From Armatimonadota bacterium (GTDB lineage: Bacteria > Armatimonadota > Zipacnadia > JAUWAU01), in assembly GCA_030601885.1 (NCBI GenBank), contig JAUWAU010000003.1:62001-126000 (forward strand): DNA of 64,000 bases, read 5' to 3'. Within the stretch, counting starts at the first letter, position 1. Each line of letters begins with the position of its first letter. The notes beneath the pieces were generated by a model. It made no database searches. It saw nothing but the letters and a program-made list of their open reading frames with translations, and was not told the DNA's origin. Shown here piece by piece: positions 42,384-50,825 of the stretch. Position numbers and translations under genes: made by a program.

Positions 42384-43529
42384 TTGCTCGATCGGATGCT
42401 GAATCACACCATGCAGTGCCCCAATTGCCAGGTTGACATTCCTGACGACGCTAAGTCCTGCCCGTATTGCTCCGCCGACATCGCCGTTCCGGCGAAGGCT
42501 CGCGCCAAGGTCAAGCCCTCTCGCCGGCCCCGCGTGCGCGATGCTCTGACCGGGTACGCCTTTCTGCTCCCGAACATCGTCGGCTTTCTGACCTTCACGC
42601 TCCTGCCGGTCTTTGCGGCCTTCGCGCTCAGTTTCTTTCACTGGGACGTGATCCAGCCCTTCTTCCCCGAGGACACACCGACGACGCGCGAGAGCATCGC
42701 CACTGTGCTGAGCGGCGAGAAAGGCAAGCACGCCAGGTTCGTGGGGCTGCGCAACTACAAGGAATTCCTCGGCTGGGAGCGTGACCAGCGCACCGGCAAG
42801 ATCAAAGCCCGCGACGACAAGTTCTGGTACTACGCCTACAACACTGTCTTCTTGATGGCCGGCGTCCCCATCGGAATGGCGCTGTCCCTGATCCTGGCAC
42901 TGCTTCTGAACACCAAGCTCAAGGGCGTGGTCATATACCGCACGGTGTTTTTTCTCCCGGCGATATGCGCCCCGGCCGCCCTGGCGCTGCTGTGGCGATG
43001 GATCTACAACCCGGAGTACGGCCTGTTCAATTCCGCCATCATCTCGGTGACCCGGCTGTTCGGGATGAGCGTCACTCCGCCCGCGTGGCTGAGCGATCCG
43101 GATTGGTCGAAGCCGGCACTCATCATCTTGGCCCTCTGGGTCGGTGCGGGCGGCTACAACTGCTTGCTGTATCTGGCGGGCCTGCAGGGCATTCCGCAGG
43201 AGCTGTACGAGGCGGCCGACATCGACGGCGCAGGCTGGTGGCACCGGCTCCGCCACATCACCTGGCCGATGCTGAGCCCCACTACGTTCTTCATCTTCGT
43301 GATGGCCATCATCGCCGGATTCCAGGGCGGTTTTGTGTACATCAACCTCATGACCGACGGCGGCCCAGCCGGCTCCACCACCACCCTGATGTACTACATA
43401 TACCTGCACGCGTTCCGATGGTTCAAAATGGGGCGCGCGTGTGCGTTGGCGGTACTGCTCTTCATCGTGGTGTTCGCCATCACGTTGCTGAATTGGCGCT
43501 ACGGGCGGCGGGCGGTGCATTATCAGTGA
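42384..43529 (+). CDS. Sugar ABC transporter permease (MalF/UgpA type) with N-terminal zinc ribbon
   Basis: The frame opens at a TTG (42384); ATGs at 42396 and 42411 are alternatives and none has a clear ribosome-binding site. The first part has MQCPNCQVDIPDDAKSCPYC, a four-cysteine zinc ribbon, followed by a basic linker. Six or more membrane segments follow, starting YAFLLPNIVGFLTFTLLPVF. The EAA loop that contacts the ATPase is EAADIDGAGWWHRLRHITWP. Such permeases normally start directly with helix 1, so the zinc ribbon is an addition. There is a cytoplasmic or periplasmic loop of about 60 residues after helix 1. The substrate is probably an oligosaccharide. Confidence 0.87.
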   Translation: MLDRMLNHTMQCPNCQVDIPDDAKSCPYCSADIAVPAKARAKVKPSRRPRVRDALTGYAFLLPNIVGFLTFTLLPVFAAFALSFFHWDVIQPFFPEDTPTTRESIATVLSGEKGKHARFVGLRNYKEFLGWERDQRTGKIKARDDKFWYYAYNTVFLMAGVPIGMALSLILALLLNTKLKGVVIYRTVFFLPAICAPAALALLWRWIYNPEYGLFNSAIISVTRLFGMSVTPPAWLSDPDWSKPALIILALWVGAGGYNCLLYLAGLQGIPQELYEAADIDGAGWWHRLRHITWPMLSPTTFFIFVMAIIAGFQGGFVYINLMTDGGPAGSTTTLMYYIYLHAFRWFKMGRACALAVLLFIVVFAITLLNWRYGRRAVHYQ

Positions 43530-43557
43530 GGTAGCGAAGGCATGCCACCTCGGCCAG

Positions 43558-43626
43558 GCGGGCGACGGAGAGCCCGCGCTACAATGCCACCGCAGCCGGC
43601 GGGGCACGGAGTCCCCGCTCTACAAC
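43558..43626. repeat. Two adjacent CTACAA-family palindromes between permease genes
   Basis: CGGGCGACGGAGAGCCCG, then CGCTACAA, is at 43558-43584. CGGCGGGG with CCCCGC, then TCTACAAC, is at 43596-43626. A GAAATCTTCGAGGCAG module follows at 43639-43654. The block sits inside the permease operon. Confidence 0.65.
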
Positions 43627-43663
43627 ACGGAAGCGACGAAATCTTCGAGGCAGCCGTAATAGC

Positions 43664-45148
43664 ATGGCAACGACACTGACCATAGAGCAATCGACGCGCC
43701 GACGGCGAGCCAGAGAGCGGCTCAGGAATGGCATACTGTACCTGCTGCTCACCGCTGGCGGCATCACCATGCTCATCCCGCTCATCTGGACGATCTCTAC
43801 GTCCCTGAAACGCACGGGCGCCGTCTTCATCTTCCCGCCGGAGTGGATTCCGCGCCGGCAGGTCCAGGAGAGCATCGACGGAGAAAGCCTCCCGGTGTAC
43901 ACTGCGCACTTGGCCGATGGCCCGCAGCGCGTCGGTCGTGTGGCATTCGTGCCGGGCGGCGCGAAGGTGAAGGTGCTGGACGGGCCCGATCGCGGTAAGC
44001 TCATGGAGGTCGGCACACGGCTTGTGCTCCTGCAGCACGGGGACGCCCGCGCCGCCGTGCGACCGGCGTCGAAGACGCCCGCGCACCAGGATGCACTGCC
44101 CGCGGCGGACGTGGCCGGGCAATTGGGCGGTGTCTCGATCTTGGATCCCATACGGCGAACCTGGGGCTTCCAGTTCCGCGGCCGCCGCCTCGAGGGGCGT
44201 CTCGGGAAGCGCCACGCGTTCTTGGATGATGAGCCCATCCGACTGACGGCAGAGCCGTTCACCGAGGACGGCAAACTCGTGCTGCCCGCCACGGTCTTCC
44301 GCGACGTCCTGGGCATGCAGCTCAGCACCGAGCAGATCCTGAAGCCCGTCCGGACGATGGACATCGTCTGGCAGAATTACCCCGAGGCATGGACCAAGAT
44401 CCGACTCGATGAGCCGCTCTTCGCCTTCAGCATCCCGTATGCGCTCATCGTCAAGCTGGGTGGGCACCGATGGGAGATCGGGCCTCTGCGGTTCGGCGGG
44501 TTCCACCCCAAAGACGCGTTCTTCGCTTTCTACATCAACTCCATTCTGGTGGCGATACTGGTCACCTTTGGGCAAGTGCTGACCAGTTCTCTGGCCGCCT
44601 TTGCGTTCTCGCGACTGCAATTCCCCGGCCGCGATAAGCTCTTTCTCGGCTACCTTGCGACCCTGATGATACCGGGCGTCGTCACCATGATACCGGTCTT
44701 CATTCTGCTCCGGCAGCTCGGCTGGATCGATACCTACAAGGCCCTCATCCTGCCGGCGATGTTCAGCGCCTACGGCACGTTCCTGCTGCGGCAGTTCTTC
44801 CTCACTATTCCAACGGACCTCGAGGACGCGGCACGGATCGACGGCTGCGGCGCCTTCGGCATATACTGGAACGTCATTCTCCCCCTGAGCAAACCGGCGC
44901 TGGCGACGCTGACCACCTTCGTGTTCCTCGGCTCGTGGAACAACTACATGTGGCCCCTCATCGTTATCAACAGCACGGCGAAGAAGACGCTGCCCATCGG
45001 GCTGCAATCGTTTCAAGGCCTGTATACGACCGAGTGGACGCTGCTCATGGCAGCTTCCGTGTTCGTCCTGCTGCCCGCGCTGCTGATGTTTATCTTCAAC
45101 CAGCGCTTCTTCGTGCGCGGCATCGTCCTCAGCGGGCTGAAGGCGTAG
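43664..45148 (+). CDS. Sugar ABC transporter permease (MalG/UgpE type) with large insert
   Basis: This 494-aa permease is about 200 residues longer than usual for the family. Helix 1 is at about residues 23-45 (ITMLIPLIWTISTSLKRTGA). A soluble insert of about 220 residues follows, including HLADGPQRVGRVAFVPGGAK and GFQFRGRRLEGRLGKRHAFL. Helices 2-6 then run from AFYINSILVAILVTFGQVLT to the end. The EAA loop is LEDAARIDGCGAFGIYWNVI. It pairs with the MalF-like gene. No substrate-binding protein or ATPase gene is next to them, so the system must be completed elsewhere. Confidence 0.88.
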   Translation: MATTLTIEQSTRRRRARERLRNGILYLLLTAGGITMLIPLIWTISTSLKRTGAVFIFPPEWIPRRQVQESIDGESLPVYTAHLADGPQRVGRVAFVPGGAKVKVLDGPDRGKLMEVGTRLVLLQHGDARAAVRPASKTPAHQDALPAADVAGQLGGVSILDPIRRTWGFQFRGRRLEGRLGKRHAFLDDEPIRLTAEPFTEDGKLVLPATVFRDVLGMQLSTEQILKPVRTMDIVWQNYPEAWTKIRLDEPLFAFSIPYALIVKLGGHRWEIGPLRFGGFHPKDAFFAFYINSILVAILVTFGQVLTSSLAAFAFSRLQFPGRDKLFLGYLATLMIPGVVTMIPVFILLRQLGWIDTYKALILPAMFSAYGTFLLRQFFLTIPTDLEDAARIDGCGAFGIYWNVILPLSKPALATLTTFVFLGSWNNYMWPLIVINSTAKKTLPIGLQSFQGLYTTEWTLLMAASVFVLLPALLMFIFNQRFFVRGIVLSGLKA

Positions 45149-45168
45149 GGCGACGTGGGGCAGAGCCA

Positions 45169-46053
45169 GTGTCAGAGACCCTCAGACAACGGACCCTGCG
45201 GCTGCTGCAGCAGCACGGGCTGCGTGCGAGCAAACGCCTCGGGCAGCACTTCCTCATCGACAACGGCGTTGCGCGCGACATCGTGGCGGCGGCGGAGCTA
45301 AGCGGCGACGAAAACGTTCTCGAGATCGGCGCTGGACTCGGAGCCCTCACGGAGCATCTGGCGCGCGCCGCCCGGCGCGTCGTCGCCGTCGAGCTGGATA
45401 AAGGCATCGCGGCCGCCTTGGAGCGGCTCGCCCACGACTGGCCGGTGCAGGTGCTCCACGCCGACTTCCTGAAGCTGGACCTCGCGACCGTCTGTGGCGG
45501 AGACAGGGCCGAGCCGTGGAAGGTCGTCGGCAACTTGCCCTACAACGTTACCACGCCGATTCTCCACCGCCTCGGGGAGCATTTCGCCCGCTTCGAGCGT
45601 TTCATTGTGACGGTGCAACAGGAGGTGGCCCAGCGGCTTCGTGCCCGACCGGGCAGCAAGACGTACGGCGCGATGACGGTGGCGATGCAAGCGCGCTTTC
45701 TCCTGGAGCCAGTGCGAACCGTGCCGCCGCAGGCCTTCTTTCCCGTGCCTGACATCGTATCCGAAGTGCTGTGCTTGCGACCGCTCACCGAGCCGCTCGT
45801 CCCGAGCGCTTACGCGACCATCTTTGAGCAGGTGGTCCGCGGCGCCTTTGCCCAGCGACGAAAAACGATCCTGAATTCGCTGTCAGGCTCCGACCGACTC
45901 ACGGCGAGCCGCGCGCAGATCGCGGATGCTCTGGTGGCGGCCGGGATCGATCCGGGCCAACGCGCCGAGGCTCTGTCTCCGGACGAGCTTCTGGCGCTCA
46001 CGAAGGCCATCGCTGCCATCGAGACCGACGGAGCGGAGGGGGCGAGACAGTAG
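45169..46053 (+). CDS. rsmA: 16S rRNA dimethyladenosine transferase
   Basis: RsmA (KsgA) N6,N6-dimethylates two adjacent adenosines in the 3' hairpin of 16S rRNA. The 294-aa protein begins at a GTG after GGGG. It has the SAM-binding LEIGAGLGALTEHLA, the acidic AVELDKG and the catalytic VVGNLPYNVTTPI. KRLGQHFL at the start is the family opening. It is followed after one base by ispE, a common arrangement. Confidence 0.95.
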   Translation: MSETLRQRTLRLLQQHGLRASKRLGQHFLIDNGVARDIVAAAELSGDENVLEIGAGLGALTEHLARAARRVVAVELDKGIAAALERLAHDWPVQVLHADFLKLDLATVCGGDRAEPWKVVGNLPYNVTTPILHRLGEHFARFERFIVTVQQEVAQRLRARPGSKTYGAMTVAMQARFLLEPVRTVPPQAFFPVPDIVSEVLCLRPLTEPLVPSAYATIFEQVVRGAFAQRRKTILNSLSGSDRLTASRAQIADALVAAGIDPGQRAEALSPDELLALTKAIAAIETDGAEGARQ

Positions 46054-46054
46054 A

Positions 46055-46933
46055 GTGCGGCTCAGAGCCCACGCAAAGCTCAATCTGGGCCTGCAGATTC
46101 TGGGGCGACGCTCGGACGGCTATCACGAAATCCGCACGGTGCTGCAGTCGATTTCGCTGCACGATGCGGTGACACTGACGCCGGGGGGCGATGGCGTGAC
46201 GGTGGAGTGCGACGATCCACGGGTGCCCGAGGGGGAGGCCAACATCTGCCACCGCGCGTCGCGCACATTCCTCGAACGCGCGGGCATCGACGACGCCGTG
46301 ACCGTGCGCATCAGCAAGCGCATCCCGGCTGGCGCCGGTCTCGGGGGGGCCAGCGCGGACGCGGCCGCGATCCTTGTGGCCCTCTCGGAGACCTACAGCG
46401 ACCGGGAAGCGCCGGAGATCGTGGAGCAGATCGCGCCGCAGATCGGCGCCGACGTCCCCTTCTGCCTCGCCGGCGGCACCGCCTTGGCGACGGGCATCGG
46501 CGAGCACACTGAGCCCCTCGAGCGGAACTGCCCGCTGTGGTTCGTCATCGCCAAGCCCCCGCGGGATGTCGGCACTGCATGGGCATACGGATTGGCTGAC
46601 AGGGCAGGTGCGGGTGAGTACAGCGCGGAGGACGACCTGCGCCGCGGCCTCGCTCGTGGCGATGCGGCGCTGGTGGCGCAGAGCCTGGGCAATGCCTTTT
46701 GGGAGCCCGTTGCGACAGAGCTGCCCGAGCTGCGCGGCATCCGAGAACGACTCATGGCCATTGGCGCGCTCGGCGCCACGCTGACGGGCAGTGGCTCGGC
46801 GGTGTATGGCCTGTTCCCCTCAGCAAACAGTGCCGAGCGGGCTGCGCTCGAGTTAGCCGCCGCGAATGCGGCCCGTATCGCGTTCGTCACCGTGGCCCGG
46901 GCCGTCCCGCGAGGTGTGGTACGTGAGCTATAA
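46055..46933 (+). CDS. ispE: 4-diphosphocytidyl-2-C-methyl-D-erythritol kinase
   Basis: IspE phosphorylates CDP-methylerythritol in the non-mevalonate isoprenoid pathway. The 292-aa protein starts at a GTG one base after the rsmA stop. It begins RLRAHAKLNLGLQILGRRSD, has the GHMP ATP-binding loop PAGAGLGGASADAA at about residues 91-104, and ends with the third motif GATLTGSGSAVYGLF. It is probably translationally coupled to rsmA. Confidence 0.95.
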   Translation: MRLRAHAKLNLGLQILGRRSDGYHEIRTVLQSISLHDAVTLTPGGDGVTVECDDPRVPEGEANICHRASRTFLERAGIDDAVTVRISKRIPAGAGLGGASADAAAILVALSETYSDREAPEIVEQIAPQIGADVPFCLAGGTALATGIGEHTEPLERNCPLWFVIAKPPRDVGTAWAYGLADRAGAGEYSAEDDLRRGLARGDAALVAQSLGNAFWEPVATELPELRGIRERLMAIGALGATLTGSGSAVYGLFPSANSAERAALELAAANAARIAFVTVARAVPRGVVREL

Positions 46934-46949
46934 TCCAACTGCCTCGAAG

Positions 46950-47135
46950 ATTTGGCTGCGGTGGCGCTGTAGCGCGGGGTCTATGTCCCCCGCCTGGCTG
47001 CTGTGGCCGGCGCGGCTGTGGCGCCCCCTGCACCAGCTTCATCGTTTCCGGGTGTGCCAACGCAACATGATGCCTACCTCGAAGATTTCGGCCGCAGGCC
47101 GAGCTGTAGGGCGGGGATGCCCTGCTACTCTGCGA
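46950..47135. repeat. Modular repeat block after ispE
   Basis: CCTCGAAGATTT occurs near 46943 and 47080. The second is followed by CGGCCGCAGGCCGAGCTGTA and GGGCGGGGATGCC. CGTTTCCGGGTGTG lies between. The same modules are at 29313-29713 and 60250-60430. No gene is visible in this gap. Confidence 0.65.
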
Positions 47136-47209
47136 AGTAGCGACCCTTCGCTACGTAGCACGAGTTCCCTGCCAGCCTTTGCTGCTTCGTATCGACAGCG
47201 CACGGAGGG

Positions 47210-47989
47210 ATGCAGGTGGTAGGCGCGGTGATCATAGCAGGCGGCCGGACCGATCAGGAGCTGTTCGACAAGACGGGGGCACGGGAAAAGGCGCTCATAC
47301 CCATTTGCGGCCGGCCGATGCTCGACTACGCCATCGAAGCCGTCACCTCGTGTCGCGCCATTGGCGAGATCGTTGTCGCCTGCCCGGCGGATTTCGAGGT
47401 GGCAAAGCGCGACTGGGCCGGCATTCGACTGACGATGACAGATGGACACAGCCCCATCGACAGCATCGTGGCGGGCGCCCAAGCCCTGACGAAAGCGGAC
47501 AAGATGCTCATATGCGCCTGCGATGTGCCGCTGCTGACCCCGGAGGCGGTGGAGCAATTTGTCGCTGAGGGCCTTGAGGCCGACGCGGATTGCTGCTATC
47601 CTATCGTCGAAGAGCGAATCGTCGAGGCCGAGTTCCCCGGCTGTTCGCGCACGTACGCTCAATTCCGCGACGGCCGGTTCACGAGCGGCAATATCGCCCT
47701 CGTGGCGCGCAGCTTCGCTATTGACCACCGCGACAGGATCCATCAGATCTACCGCGTCAGGAAAAGCAAGGTGAAGCTGGCGGCGATGCTGGGGCCGATG
47801 ACCGTCGTCCAACTGCTGCTGGGAACGGCCAGTGTCGCGAGGGTGGCGGATCGAGCCGCGAAGATGCTCGACTGCTCGCTGGCTGTCGTCCAGTGCCGGC
47901 ACGCGGAGATCGCTTTCGATGTGGACAAGCCGAGCGACCTGGAGCTCGCCGAGCAGATCCTGTCAGAGCACGCGTGCAGTTGCGCGTAG
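47210..47989 (+). CDS. MobA-like nucleotidyltransferase
   Basis: This is a 257-259-aa nucleotidyltransferase-fold protein. ATG 47210 is very close to GGAGGG, so GTG 47216 may be the real start. It has VGAVIIAGGRTDQELFDKTG and then REKALIPICGRPMLDYAIEA, the NTP-binding glycine-rich loop and lysine. Also present are MLICACDVPLLTPEAVEQFV, with the metal-binding Asp in DVPLL. The C-terminal 90 residues (HQIYRVRKSKVKLAAMLGPM) are not typical of MobA or IspD and may be helical. It could transfer a nucleotide to a sugar phosphate or cofactor; the substrate is not known. Confidence 0.8.
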   Translation: MQVVGAVIIAGGRTDQELFDKTGAREKALIPICGRPMLDYAIEAVTSCRAIGEIVVACPADFEVAKRDWAGIRLTMTDGHSPIDSIVAGAQALTKADKMLICACDVPLLTPEAVEQFVAEGLEADADCCYPIVEERIVEAEFPGCSRTYAQFRDGRFTSGNIALVARSFAIDHRDRIHQIYRVRKSKVKLAAMLGPMTVVQLLLGTASVARVADRAAKMLDCSLAVVQCRHAEIAFDVDKPSDLELAEQILSEHACSCA

Positions 47990-48039
47990 CCGCGGCGGGA
48001 GGGCTCAGGGCACGGATGTGCCGGTGGGAGTCTGAGGGA

Positions 48040-48396
48040 ATGGGAGCGTTCCGGCACACCATAGAGATTGAGGCCGCGGACGGCACCAGCTTCGAGTCGG
48101 TGGAGGCCCTGGTGGACACGGGCGCTACGTACACGTGGATCCCGCGGCCGGTACTGGAACGTCTGGGCATCGAACCCTCCCTCGGCCGCCGCCTGCAAAC
48201 GGCCGACGGCCGCATCATCGAGCGCGATGGTGCGCAGGTGCCGGTGAGGATCAACAACGAGAGTCTCATGACGATCTGCATATTCGGGGACCCGGGCAGC
48301 CATCCACTCCTGGGAGCCGTGACGCTGGAGGAATTCGGCCTGGGAGTTGACCCTATCAACCGCAGGCTCGTGCCCGTCGTTTCTTTGCTGATGTAA
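48040..48396 (+). CDS. Retropepsin-like aspartyl protease domain protein
   Basis: This 118-aa protein is a single aspartic-protease half. It has VEALVDTGATYTWIPRPVLE, the DTGA catalytic motif at residues 26-29, and HPLLGAVTLEEFGLGVDPIN, with the flexible GxxxL element. Retropepsin-like proteins of this size act as homodimers in many bacteria; clear substrates are mostly unknown. The ATG at 48040 has GGGAG nine bases upstream. It is followed within seven bases by a tRNA gene. Confidence 0.82.
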   Translation: MGAFRHTIEIEAADGTSFESVEALVDTGATYTWIPRPVLERLGIEPSLGRRLQTADGRIIERDGAQVPVRINNESLMTICIFGDPGSHPLLGAVTLEEFGLGVDPINRRLVPVVSLLM

Positions 48397-48403
48397 GAGC
48401 TGC

Positions 48404-48478
48404 TGGGGCGTGGCCAAGTGGTAAGGCACGGGACTTTGGATCCCGTATTCGGAGGTTCGAATCCTCCCGCCCCAGCCA
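48404..48478 (+). tRNA. tRNA-Gln (anticodon UUG)
   Basis: The acceptor stem TGGGGCG pairs with CGCCCCA. The anticodon stem CGGGA/TCCCG carries the loop CTTTGGA, giving anticodon TTG. The T arm is GGAGGTTCGAATCCTCC. The sequence ends with an encoded CCA at 48476-48478. Confidence 0.95.
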
Positions 48479-48590
48479 CAGCACGGACGTAGAGCGCACC
48501 AATATGCAATGAGGGCTTGGCCAAATGCATTGGGACCGCTGAGGATCGCGGCGGTCCGCCGCCGTCCTCATGGTGTTGGAGGAATAGCCG

Positions 48591-49268
48591 ATGGAACAAG
48601 TGACTCTTGCGGCGCAAAAGAGAGAGCAAACAGGCAAGGGAGCAGCGCGGAAGCTTCGAGCGGCGGGGAAGATCCCCGGCGTTGCATACGGGCGTGGCGT
48701 TGATCCTGTTTCCGTCGTCGTAGATGAGCGGGATCTGCTCTCCGTGGCGAAGCAGGGCGCTAACGTACTTATTGACCTCCAAATCGACGGCGCCACGGGC
48801 ACGTCGGACGCCTTGGCGATTCTCAAGGAGGTACAGCGGGACCCGGTCACCGATCATCCTCTGAGCGTTGATCTGCAGTGGATCTCAGTCACCGAACGGA
48901 TCACCGTATCGGTGCCCACGGTGCTCGAAGGTGCGGCACCCGGAGTCGAGGTCGGCGGCATCATGGAGCACGTCCTATGGGAGCTGCAGGTCAACGTCCT
49001 CCCCACACAGATCCCCTCGTCCATCTCCGTGCCCGTGGGCCATCTGGAGATTGGCCAGTCCATACACGTGAGCGAAGTGGTCGTACCGGAGGGCGTCGAG
49101 GTCCTCACGCCACTCGACGAGCCTGTCGCGACGGTCACTGCGCCTGTGGTGGAAGAGGTGCCTGAGGAAGTAGTGGAGGAGATCCCGGTGGAGGGCGAGG
49201 AGGAGGAGGCCCCTGAGGGCGCCGAGGAAGCCGAAGAGCCGCAGCCTGAGGCAGAGACTGAGACGTAG
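48591..49268 (+). CDS. rplY: 50S ribosomal protein L25 (Ctc/TL5 type)
   Basis: This 225-aa protein binds 5S rRNA. It opens QVTLAAQKREQTGKGAARKL and has RAAGKIPGVAYGRGVDPVSV, the L25 signature. DPVTDHPLSVDLQWISVTER and the C-terminal TL5-like domain follow. The last 40 residues are Glu/Pro-rich, and the acidic tail is usual for Ctc-type proteins. GGAGGAATAGCCG precedes the ATG. It sits before pth as in many bacteria, where rplY and pth are commonly linked. Confidence 0.95.
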   Translation: MEQVTLAAQKREQTGKGAARKLRAAGKIPGVAYGRGVDPVSVVVDERDLLSVAKQGANVLIDLQIDGATGTSDALAILKEVQRDPVTDHPLSVDLQWISVTERITVSVPTVLEGAAPGVEVGGIMEHVLWELQVNVLPTQIPSSISVPVGHLEIGQSIHVSEVVVPEGVEVLTPLDEPVATVTAPVVEEVPEEVVEEIPVEGEEEEAPEGAEEAEEPQPEAETET

Positions 49269-49445
49269 GCCACGATCGGGCCACGACCGAGCGCCAACGA
49301 CGGCCACGATGCTCCCGGCACAGACGCCGCCGCTCTCCGGGCGATGCCTGGCACCACACGGCGTCCTCTATGTGTTGCCACGGAGGTGACGATCTGCGCT
49401 GACGGCCGCTTGCAGCGAGGGGCCCTTCCGGCGCGCACCAGCGAC

Positions 49446-50048
49446 ATGAGACTGTGGCCCTTCTTCAGGCGCGAGAGGAAGCCAAAACCCCAGACGCTTG
49501 TGGTCGGTCTGGGCAATCCCGGGGCTGAGTACGCCGCCACACGCCACAATGTGGGCCTGCGTGCCGCGGCACAATTGGCGCGTGTGCACGACATCCCCCT
49601 GCGGCACACGCGGCATCGGAGCATTTACGGCGAGGGCTGCATCGGCGACGCGTGGGTCCTCGTGGCGCTACCCCAGACGTTCATGAACAACAGCGGCGAG
49701 GCCGTGGCCCGCCTGGCAGCCTATTACGACACTGCCCCGTCCGCCATTGTCGTGGTCTGCGACGACTTGAGCCTCCCGCTCGGCAAGCTTCGCATCCGGC
49801 GACGAGGCAGTGCCGGCGGACACAAGGGCCTGCAATCCATCATCCACGCCCTGGGCACATCCGAGTTCGCTCGCCTGCGCATCGGAATCGGCCCGCGACC
49901 ACGACGTGTTAACGCGGTAGAGTTTGTCCTCTCAGCGTTCACGCCACGCGAATCGAAGATCATTGATGAACAGATCATAGTTGCCGGCAACGCTCTGCGC
50001 ACACTCCTTGCGGACGGCATCGAGGAGGCCATGAATGCGCACAACTGA
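49446..50048 (+). CDS. pth: Peptidyl-tRNA hydrolase
   Basis: Pth recycles tRNA by cleaving peptidyl-tRNA released from ribosomes. The 200-aa protein has TLVVGLGNPGAEYAATRHNV (with the catalytic His), FMNNSGEAVARLAAYY and RIRRRGSAGGHKGLQSIIHA, then LRIGIGPRP near the end. The start MRLWPFF at 49446 adds a short basic N-terminal extension and has no ribosome-binding site. Other in-frame starts upstream are possible. It overlaps the following gene by 14 bases. Confidence 0.94.
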   Translation: MRLWPFFRRERKPKPQTLVVGLGNPGAEYAATRHNVGLRAAAQLARVHDIPLRHTRHRSIYGEGCIGDAWVLVALPQTFMNNSGEAVARLAAYYDTAPSAIVVVCDDLSLPLGKLRIRRRGSAGGHKGLQSIIHALGTSEFARLRIGIGPRPRRVNAVEFVLSAFTPRESKIIDEQIIVAGNALRTLLADGIEEAMNAHN

Positions 50049-50718
50049 TCGGCCCCCGAGTCGTTACGACGTTGCGCGCAGCCGCCGCTCACGCAGAGCC
50101 GGGCGTCGCAAGGTTTTTCTGACGGCGGCCGCCGCCGCTGCGGTGGTCTTATTGCTCCTCGCAACTCAGATCCTGTATGTCCCCCCAGAGGCACGAACGT
50201 ACTGGGTTCCCTCGGCGGAGGAGGCAGGGGCCGCTGAGGCACGGCTTGGGACTGCCTTCGACATCGTTGCAGACCACCGATCACCCGCTGGCCCTGCCGC
50301 GCCCCCCCGTGAAGCACACGTTGCCCTGCGTCCGGTGTCGCACGAGGTGCGCATTACGCAGGCCGATGTGAACATATGGCTCGCCAGTGAAGCCTACAGA
50401 TATGCAGATAAAGCCCGCAACGTGCGGATGGAGTTCGGCGATGGCATCGGTACCGTGTCCGGCATCGTGGAGTTCGGCGGCCGGCCGGTACACGTGACCG
50501 CTACCGGCCGTCTCGTCCGCTCCGCGGACGGCACGCTGAGCGCGGTAGTTGACCACGTATACGCGGGACGCGTCCGGCTCGGGCGCGTTGTTGCTCGTCG
50601 GTTGCAGGAGCAGATCGATGAGAAGCTTCAGGAGCACGGGCTTGCTGGGCTCGCCGTGGAGAGCATCACGGTGCGTCCGGGGGAGATCATCATCAGGGAG
50701 CGCCCGCCATCCTCGTGA
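50035..50718 (+). CDS. Membrane-anchored protein of unknown function
   Basis: This 227-aa protein has a basic N-terminus (RSRRSRRAGRRK) and one helix (VFLTAAAAAAVVLLLLATQI), so it is probably a signal anchor with the rest outside the membrane. The outer part is beta-rich: VSHEVRITQADVNIWLASEA, FGDGIGTVSGIVEFGGRPVH and VDHVYAGRVRLGRVVARRLQ. The pattern resembles DUF2993/LmeA-like or related lipid-transfer-type domains, but I cannot confirm it. It starts inside pth (14-base overlap) and ends before a strong terminator. Confidence 0.7.
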   Translation: MRTTDRPPSRYDVARSRRSRRAGRRKVFLTAAAAAAVVLLLLATQILYVPPEARTYWVPSAEEAGAAEARLGTAFDIVADHRSPAGPAAPPREAHVALRPVSHEVRITQADVNIWLASEAYRYADKARNVRMEFGDGIGTVSGIVEFGGRPVHVTATGRLVRSADGTLSAVVDHVYAGRVRLGRVVARRLQEQIDEKLQEHGLAGLAVESITVRPGEIIIRERPPSS

Positions 50719-50762
50719 GCCAGACGGGCCACTCGGCGACAGCGATCGACACCTGCACAAAG

Positions 50763-50793
50763 AGCACCGCCCCGCTTCGTGCGGGGCGGTGCT
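50763..50793. terminator. Bidirectional terminator
   Basis: AGCACCGCCCCGC (50763-50775) pairs with its complement at 50781-50793 around the loop TTCGT. It lies between the convergent membrane-anchored protein gene and the pseudopilin gene. Confidence 0.85.
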
Positions 50794-50825
50794 TGACTTC
50801 GCCGTTCGGGTTCGGTGGCACGCGT

